Assembly (NCBI GenBank): GCA_037954665.1
Contig: JBBMOL010000195.1
Span: 836,740-900,739 of the forward strand
Reading direction: 5' to 3'
DNA: 64,000 nt
Origin: Laguncularia racemosa
Taxonomy: Eukaryota; Streptophyta; Magnoliopsida; Myrtales; Combretaceae
Within the stretch, counting starts at the first letter, position 1; every line of letters starts with the position of its first letter. A program made the position numbers and the translations under genes. Shown piece by piece: positions 57,673 through 64,000 of this stretch. The notes beneath the pieces are model-generated. The model saw only the letters and a list, made by a program, of their open reading frames with translations. It was not told the DNA's origin and searched no databases.

Positions 57673-58750
57673 CCTAAATTGTTACGCCCAAAAACTTGGG
57701 TCGTGCTATTACTCGCACGTGTCCTTATCTTATAAGAACATGTTAAGGCTCTAGACCAACTTTGATACCTTTTTATTCTAAAATTTCTATATAAAGACAT
57801 TCTATACATCCCATAACTTCAAAATCAATTTCATGAATCCATATTCAACATCTAACATAGCAGAAGTCTATAAAACTTTAAATTAACATTCTCCAAATGA
57901 TTCTATTTATTACATTCAATTAACATAGTTCTCTTAAATTTCCAATCACCATAGTATTAATGATAACCATCTTCTTCTTCTCTTTGTAGTTCACCCAAAC
58001 CTAGGTTATCTTTTAGGATATTATCTCCCTCAATGCTTGCATTTAAAAAAAAAAAAAAACGTTCCCTAAAGGGTGAGCTAATGCCTAGTACATATAACGC
58101 AAGCACATGTGCACGGACAAACATGAATAGTTATCACATGCATTATGTGGTACCTAAACACAGGCACAGTTTCATGATACAATTTAAGTTCACAAACAAC
58201 AACAAGATACTTATGAACCCCTTAACACACTTAACACATTAGAACATGAACTAAAGATGGGAACTGCCACTATGGGCCCTACACCTATGATCCCTTAGCC
58301 CTTAAACTTGGTAATGGGAACTGCCACTACGAGCCCCACACCCATGTTCACTTAAACCACTTACTCTTAGTGATAGGAACTACCACTATGGGCCCCATGC
58401 CTATGTCTACTTAAACACTTAATCCAACATTTAACCTAGATCATTTCTAAGTATGACTCCTCTAGAGACAATGTCACATAAGGATCATTGAGGTGATCCC
58501 TAGGAATCTACCATTACGGACCCCTAGGTCGAGCCAAGTACATATAGTATACAACTTAAACACTTAAGTCAATTTTTCTAATTAAATCAAATTCAATACA
58601 TACACTAACTTAAACAAGCATAAATCAACACACAAGTTATACGTATCTTGAGTCCTAGTCTTAAGCACTTTTGTTCTTAGACTTAAAGCTAATATGAAAT
58701 CTATACATCATCAACAAGTCCTTCTTAGTACTAATCTAAGATTAATATCA

Positions 58751-59977
58751 TGATAGGAATCAAAATTCATCAAGACCTATCATTAGGGCAAGATCTAAAG
58801 GATTTCAAATCTTAGCAATGAGGGCCCATTTTGAGCACATCGAACTTGAAATTATTTATAAATTAACCTCTTTTCTATTATTCTTGTATTATATTTTCCA
58901 ACAGGCACACTTATTTGGCTTCACAAGGTGATGCACAAACTCACTAAGACTCAGCTTGTGGGTTATCTATGGACCGACCTAAAAATCGAAGATGAGCTGA
59001 ACCGACAACTTCCATTGCAGAGCTAGCTTATTGAAGATTATTTTTGTATTTGTAATTTATTTTTGAACTATTTATTTTGTAAGCTTTGTGGGACCTTTTA
59101 TTTTGGTTGTAATTATGTTTTTAGGATCGGCCACCCTAAAAGTGGCATAGTTTTAATTTTGTGAACTTTTTAACCCTAAAGAAAGTAAGTATAAATACTT
59201 GCTTAAGTAGGGTTTTTAGGAGAGAATTTTTCATAATACACTTCACCTTTTACGTGAGAGAATTATGGTTCATTCCTTAGTTCAATTGCTTTTATCAATT
59301 TCAATCCTAAGAATTGGAATTGTGGTGAGTGCAATAAGGAGAAATTGTGAGTAATATCAATTCATTTTTGTTGTGTTTCCTTTTCATCACTAGTGAGTTA
59401 TATTTAGGGTTGGATTGGATGTTTCTTGGTCAGATTTGATTACATTTGTAATCAAATTATTATTGCTTATTTGATTGGTTTTTAGCCTTGGTTTTTAACA
59501 TTCAATTTAGCCACACTTGAACCGTGGATCATTTTGAATGGGAAGTGGATCACAAATTTGTCTTGTTGATTTTTGTGTATTATTCACGTGGGATTTCAAA
59601 TCTGTTTAGTGTTGCAATTGAGGATTTCATCATTGTAGTATTGTTCCCTTGGAAATTATAACATTCGGCTCATCTTACATCATAAGGGATCTTGCAATTT
59701 GTTGTCCATTGAACCGATTTTTTATCTTATCATTTAAGGGTTGTAAATTAGTTCATTTGCATGTACTTAAACTCCCTTTTAGGCACATCATATTTTGGTA
59801 TCAAAGCTGCATATACTTGGTTCATTTCAATATTGATTACGTGGTGTTATGGAATTGGTTATAGATCTCGGGAATTGATGCCATTGTTCATGTGATTGGA
59901 AGCTAGTTTGATTGACATTGTCTAATTATCTTTCAAATTGGTTTTACATGTGCTTAATCTTGGCTTTAGGCACATCA
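58751..59977 (+). mobile_element. LTR-like insertion (partial LTR retroelement) inside the 5' LTR
   Basis: It starts TGATAGGAATC, has a TATA-like TATAAATA (59191-59198), and reaches TTTAGGCACATCA at 59790. A tRNA-type primer site TGGTATCAAAGCTGC (59796-59810) follows, then ~165 bp more, ending in a second TTTAGGCACATCA. So it is a ~1.04-kb LTR plus primer site plus a short remainder ending like an LTR. No gene. Its exact ends and target duplication are unclear. Confidence 0.55.
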
Positions 59978-60099
59978 TATAATCTCTTAATTCTCTTAAT
60001 CTTAATTATTTAAATTCTCTAAGGTCCTACTAGCTGTTTAGGTTGCATGGAAATTAGCTTAATTATAAGCTAAATAGATATATAATTAAGTTATGTTTC

Positions 60100-60460
60100 A
60101 CTCAACACGGCCATCTTGGAGGCTGTGTAGCTTAATACGGGCTAATACACGACTGTGTCTAAGGTCTTGTATCTTTCAGTGAGTTTTCGCTTTAACATGA
60201 TTAAACACGACTATGTAGATAGACCGTATATCTCTTGGTAAGCTTTACATTCAACATGGTCGAAACATGACTGTATAGACAAGCTGTGTATCTCTCGATT
60301 CAACATGGTCGAAACATGGCTATTTTGGGAGGTTATGTATCTCTTGGTATATTTAGGGTTCAACACAGTCGAAACATGACCCTGTTGGGAGGCCGTGCAT
60401 CTCTTAGTTTAACACAATTGAAACACAGCTATGTTGGGAGGCTGTGTATCTCTTGGTAAT
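60100..60460 (-). repeat. Palindrome array in the 5' LTR
   Basis: Degenerate ~60-bp units with CAACATGGTCGAAACATG and GTGTATCTCTCG-like motifs, more decayed than in the 3' LTR (most CG lost to TG or CA). Confidence 0.7.
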
Positions 60461-61001
60461 TTTCCCTAACATTAATTTCTTTATTCCAAATTCTCCCAAA
60501 TTCGACTCTCTTTATCCTTAAGCTTACTTAACCCTAAAACATATACTATCTAATTAAACTACATGGATTAATTTATTTATGTCAAAAACTTCCATAGATT
60601 ATATCATTGGTTGATGGATTCTCATGCTCTTTTTGCCTTTTCCCAATTCCAAATTCCGATATAACAAAGGTTGAAAACAATTATAACTTTAATTTCACGT
60701 GGAATAATCACAAATATGTTAATATTCTTACCTGATATAAATTGGATTCGAACTTTGTTGTCCTCCTCTCGATTGCCTTTAGGTTTTCTCGAGAGAGCGT
60801 CTCCTCCTTTTCCTACTTTTTCATTGTTTTGTTATTGTAAGGGTGAAAAAGAGGAGAGTTAGGTGAACACAGAGTATTTATACTATGACCGTAAAAAGAC
60901 CCATTTGCCCCTCAATTTTTATAAAATTCTCATCTTTAGCCTTGGTTTTTACGTTATAATATTATAAAAGAATTATTAAAATTTTCAAGTATTATAACTT
61001 G

Positions 61002-63360
61002 TACTTGAAGCATCTAGAGTTCAGGTTGCAAACTCTATTCTTTGAGTTCCAAGAGGCTTTCTTCACATACCTCCATGTTTCACTAATGCATGCAAGTTGT
61101 TGATTGCATTTAAGGCGTTATGCAAGCACCTTGTGTTGTGTGTTGCCCTTTAGTTGCATAAGTACTTTTATGGGCTAAAGCGGTCAATGAATGGGTGGTA
61201 TTGCTTGATAAGTTGTCTAAGTTGGAAGTTATTCATTGGGTTGGACTCTTTGGTGCATGGTTAGATAAGTAAATTCATAGTGATTGTAGCTGAGGAGGAG
61301 TCGAGCTTCTAGACGTAGTGGGTGGATTTGATTAGGATGATGGCAATATGATACTAGGTCCTAATGATAAGTCTATGGCATATTAAATCTTTGAAAAGTT
61401 GAAGAGGAGGTTGAGTGAGTTTTGAAATGCCCTGAAAATCATGGATAAGTACCTTTATCATGAGGAGTTGATTGATAATGTGTTCATCGAGGGTAAAAAA
61501 GGTATACCTGTTCTGATTTCCATGTTAAGGTGGGCTTGTTGTAGAGAGGTCATTCATCTAGTTTATTAGGGGATGGGGTCTCCTTAAAAGCTCGTGTTTA
61601 ACACGATGAGAATTTTTTTGTTCTGTTCTTTTATTTTCTCTTAACCTATTCTTTAGTATAGACATGCAGTTGAAGGAGAGCTCTATTACTAATATATTGG
61701 CTAGGTGCAAGGCTATTGTCGTTATGAAGAAAGGTAGGAAAGTTGTTTCTTAGGCCATGCAAAAGAAGGAGCCTCCTCTAAAGTCCTAGAATGTAGGTTT
61801 AGCCATCAGCGATGAAGATGTCAAAGCTCCAACCCACCAACTAGTACCTTACCTCGAAGCAAAAGCTTCAATTTGGATAAAGTTGAAGAGTAAGGACAAT
61901 AAGGTGGCTAGCAAGAAGAGACTTTAGGAGGAGGTTGTCTAATTGGACAAGCCTAATTCTCTTAAGAGTTATGCTTAGAGGAGGGACGTCAACTAAGCCT
62001 TTAGTTCTGAAGGGAGGGTTAAGGAGGTTGTTGCATTGGTTGCTAAGCCAATTGAAACCTCTGTAGTTGGAGACAACACTTTTCGGCTTATTTGGGAGGT
62101 TTGTAACTTAGACTCTATTTTAGGGGATGGCAAGAAGAGCCATAAGGTCTTGAGGGGATTTATGCTGCCTTAGGACATGGTCATCATTGAGGAGAGTCTC
62201 TGAGGGATGACTAAGGAATTGATGGAGAGTTTGATCTACACTAAGCTTTACGATGTAAGTATCCTGTACTTTTTTTTTCTTTTTGTTCTTACGAGATTAA
62301 GTTCACCGTTTTAACTTTGTTTCCGCCATTTTGCAACTCTCATCTCATTTATTAAACTCTTTCTACTTCTAGGGAATTGACCTCGAGTGGGTAAGGGAGC
62401 TTTATGAGGATCATGAGCTTCATAAGTGGAAGCAACAAGTCTTTACAAAGGCTAAATAAAGTTTGCTAATGATTTGTTTGTCCTCATGTAGAGAGCGAAG
62501 GTGGTAGAGGTAAAAGTTTGGAGGGTCCACATTGAGGCTTAGTGGAGGGTTGCTACTATTAATGACCTCCACATGAAGGTGAAGGCTAAAGTGGGAACCC
62601 TCAAGGCTTAAGTGGAGGGTAAAGCTTGGGTGAATGTGGAGTTGAGCACCAAGGTAAGCTAATTGAAGGGATACAATCAACAACTTTCTAATTAGTTGGT
62701 TGAAGCATAGAGATAGGTGTAAGCTTGGGAGGTAAGCCATGCAGTTACAGAAAGAAGCCTTTGAGAGGAGATAAAGAAGTTCTTGATAGAGGCTGATCAA
62801 GTTAGAGCTACTTCTGAGTAGAATAAGGCAGCTATAGAGAAGGAGAACTTTGACAAGATCATGGCCAGTGATGAGGGGGGCAAGCCTCCAAGACAAGGAG
62901 TTCATAGAATGCATCGGGATAGCTAGATTGGAGGCGTTGAGTGCATATCCTAAATATGACTAGAGTTATTTGGCCTTCTATGGTGATGAGGATGTTGTGA
63001 CTTTCAAGGTGGCTACTGGCGAGAAAGCTACTGAGGACAACCATAAGGAGGAGGTATTGCCCAGTAGTCAAGGTCAAGGTGCAAATGAAGGGGCTTTTGC
63101 TGAAGAGTAAGGCTAAGTTATTATAGAGTAAGGCTAAGACCAAGATGTTGAAGATCTTCCTCCCCCCGACCCCCTACTCCTGACCAAGCCAACTCATATC
63201 AAGCAAGCTATTACTTTAACATGGATGAGGTCTTTGAGCGCTTGATGGAGGTTGGTCTAGTGGATTACAGAGTCCTTATTGCTTTGATCATGTCTTTCTT
63301 TTGCCCCTTACTTGTATTTTCTTTCTCTTTTTTTGCTATGGTTGGGATGCTAGCTTAATT
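61002..63360 (+). pseudogene. Degenerate transposon-type coding remnant with coiled-coil region
   Basis: It continues the frame broken at 50507. Pieces include LKHLEFRLQTLFFEFQEAFF (61005-61065), DLEWVRELYEDHELHKWKQQVF (62380-62450) and a charged coiled-coil-like stretch EEIKKFLIEADQVRATSE and KAAIEKENFDKIM (62770-62870). A late piece FNMDEVFERLMEVGLVDYRVL (63210-63280) is typical of the end of plant gypsy-type accessory or gag-like proteins. A GT-AG-like intron may lie near 62255-62370. Many stops. Identity beyond a retrotransposon-derived gene is uncertain. Confidence 0.45.
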
Positions 63361-63479
63361 GGATGCATTATGTAACTATCTTTGAATTAAAGAAAAAACT
63401 TGCTCAAATGTTTATTCCTCCCTTTGCTTATGTGCTGTTTTCTTACCAATTCTCTATCTCTTTACTTTATGTATATATG

Positions 63480-63717
63480 GGTGCTTAGATGTTTAGACTT
63501 AGGTTCTACTAAAGAGCCACTAGTGTGGTTGGAATGACTTGAAGAGGTTAGGTGCTTAGACCTTAGGATGGTCAAAGAGTATGGGGTTTAGGAGTGCTCA
63601 AATGTTTGGACTTGAGTCTTATCAATGAGCCATCAGCATGGTCAAAGGCTATCGCTCCTCTAAAGTGACTTAAAGAGGTCAAGTGCTCAAACTCTAGGGT
63701 GTTCAAGGAGCACAGGG
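63480..63717 (+). repeat. Two ~115-bp degenerate tandem units
   Basis: Units 63480-63591 and 63592-63717 share GTGCT(T/C)A(G/A)ATGTTT, GAGCCA, GTCAAAG and ACTTGAAGAGGT/ACTTAAAGAGGT blocks. Likely part of an untranslated region or LTR of the neighbouring remnant. Confidence 0.45.
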
Positions 63718-64000
63718 TATGTTCTCTCTTGTAGAAGTGTGGACTTTGAAAAAAAAAATTAAAAGTTTGTTTGCTAAGGCACTAGTGTTGACTTAGAGGT
63801 TTGTTTACTAGAGTGTAGGCATGGACTTGATATTCTTGGGTTATTAAGAGTCCATTCAACTCAGATGAAGGCAAGGACTTTAGTAAAAACCTTATAATAA
63901 GGTGTAGTACAAGCTTGTAAAGTGAAAGGAAAATATTTTTCATTGCAAATAAGTACATAACACCGGCTTGTTTTACACTTAATTAAAATATGGCTTACTT
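63718..64000. other. Unassigned end of the window
   Basis: Nothing recognised. Repeat-like words of the preceding tandem units continue (GACTTTGAA, ACTAGTGTTGACTTAGAGG), so the same repeat may go on. Confidence 0.3.

Larger units (their letters stand above)
50513..60996 (-). mobile_element. Second Tekay/Del-like Ty3/gypsy element (10.5 kb, minus strand)
   Basis: The 3' LTR is 50513-52571, the 5' LTR 57680-60996 (with a ~1.2-kb insert), the primer site 57660-57672, the purine tract 52572-52584 and the TSD ACTTG. Gag starts MPLRR like the first Tekay-like element, and the LTRs share the GGCCTAGGGG/GAGCCAAGCAC region, so the two are related families. The pol frames are heavily broken and the catalytic aspartates of reverse transcriptase are lost. 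Confidence 0.88.
57680..60996 (-). repeat. 5' LTR of the second Tekay-like element, interrupted
   Basis: On the plus strand it starts TGTTACGCCC and ends TATTATA, followed by ACTTG. It aligns with 50513-52571 except for the insert 58751-59977. Removing that leaves about 2.09 kb. Confidence 0.85.

Noticed and set aside
1..64000. CRISPR array or other prokaryotic defence system
   Set aside because: The tandem repeats present (LTR palindrome arrays, 33-bp and 115-bp units) lack regular spacers and sit in plant retroelements. Introns and eukaryotic gene structure exclude a prokaryote.

Overview
This window is nuclear DNA of a flowering plant, probably a eudicot. It is AT-rich and intron-bearing, with two recognisable host genes in a dense pile of LTR retrotransposons, LINE and MULE remnants. 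There is no bacterial organisation, no CRISPR array, and no tRNA or intact rRNA gene that I could recognise.

Host genes. (1) A three-exon minus-strand gene (CDS 10384 to 8173) encodes a 164-residue N-alpha-acetyltransferase of the NAA50/SAN type. Its exon joins are phase-consistent and it looks intact. (2) A two-exon plus-strand gene (42407-43270) encodes a 152-residue putative plastid protein resembling CHLOROPLAST VESICULATION.

Layout. 1-1208: unassigned. 1209-6665: a nearly intact Reina/Galadriel-like chromovirus that has a 3' LTR but no 5' LTR, between perfect 143-bp direct repeats. 6919-7605: a miniature TRIM element. 8173-10384: NAA50. 11550-15200: CACTA-like AT-rich DNA split by a fragment (LTR part plus gag) of a gypsy element, with ~0.57-kb direct repeats on both sides. 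16170-41175: a nested block. A LINE remnant and a MULE (MURA transposase plus plant-mobile-domain remnant) carry a 2.9-kb tandem duplication. The second copy is split by a 15.9-kb Tekay/Del-like element (19807-35714, TSD ATAGG), which is itself split by a 6.85-kb CRM-like element on the other strand (26559-33407, TSD CCTTT). 42338-43270: the plastid-protein gene. 44155-45165: an AT-rich foldback element. 47078-49244: an inverted copy of the 3' part of the plastid-protein gene, again between ~0.72-kb direct repeats. 50513-60996: a second Tekay-like element, minus strand (TSD ACTTG), with another LTR-like insertion in its 5' LTR. To the end: degenerate coding remnants and repeats.

Main points. 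Three unrelated insertions (complete internal part of a retrotransposon, retrotransposon fragment, host-gene fragment) each sit between long direct duplications of the target, 143 to ~720 bp. This fits double-strand-break repair with capture of filler DNA better than ordinary transposition. The filler at 1352-6523 has exactly the extent expected of a reverse-transcription product stopped before second-strand transfer. Several retrotransposon lineages also share arrays of a CACGGCCGTG-like palindrome in their LTRs, and the Tekay-like LTRs carry a short acidic, tyrosine-rich ORF behind a splice-acceptor-like sequence. I found no new defence-type or enzymatic system. All identity and family statements come from reading the sequence and were not checked by database search.
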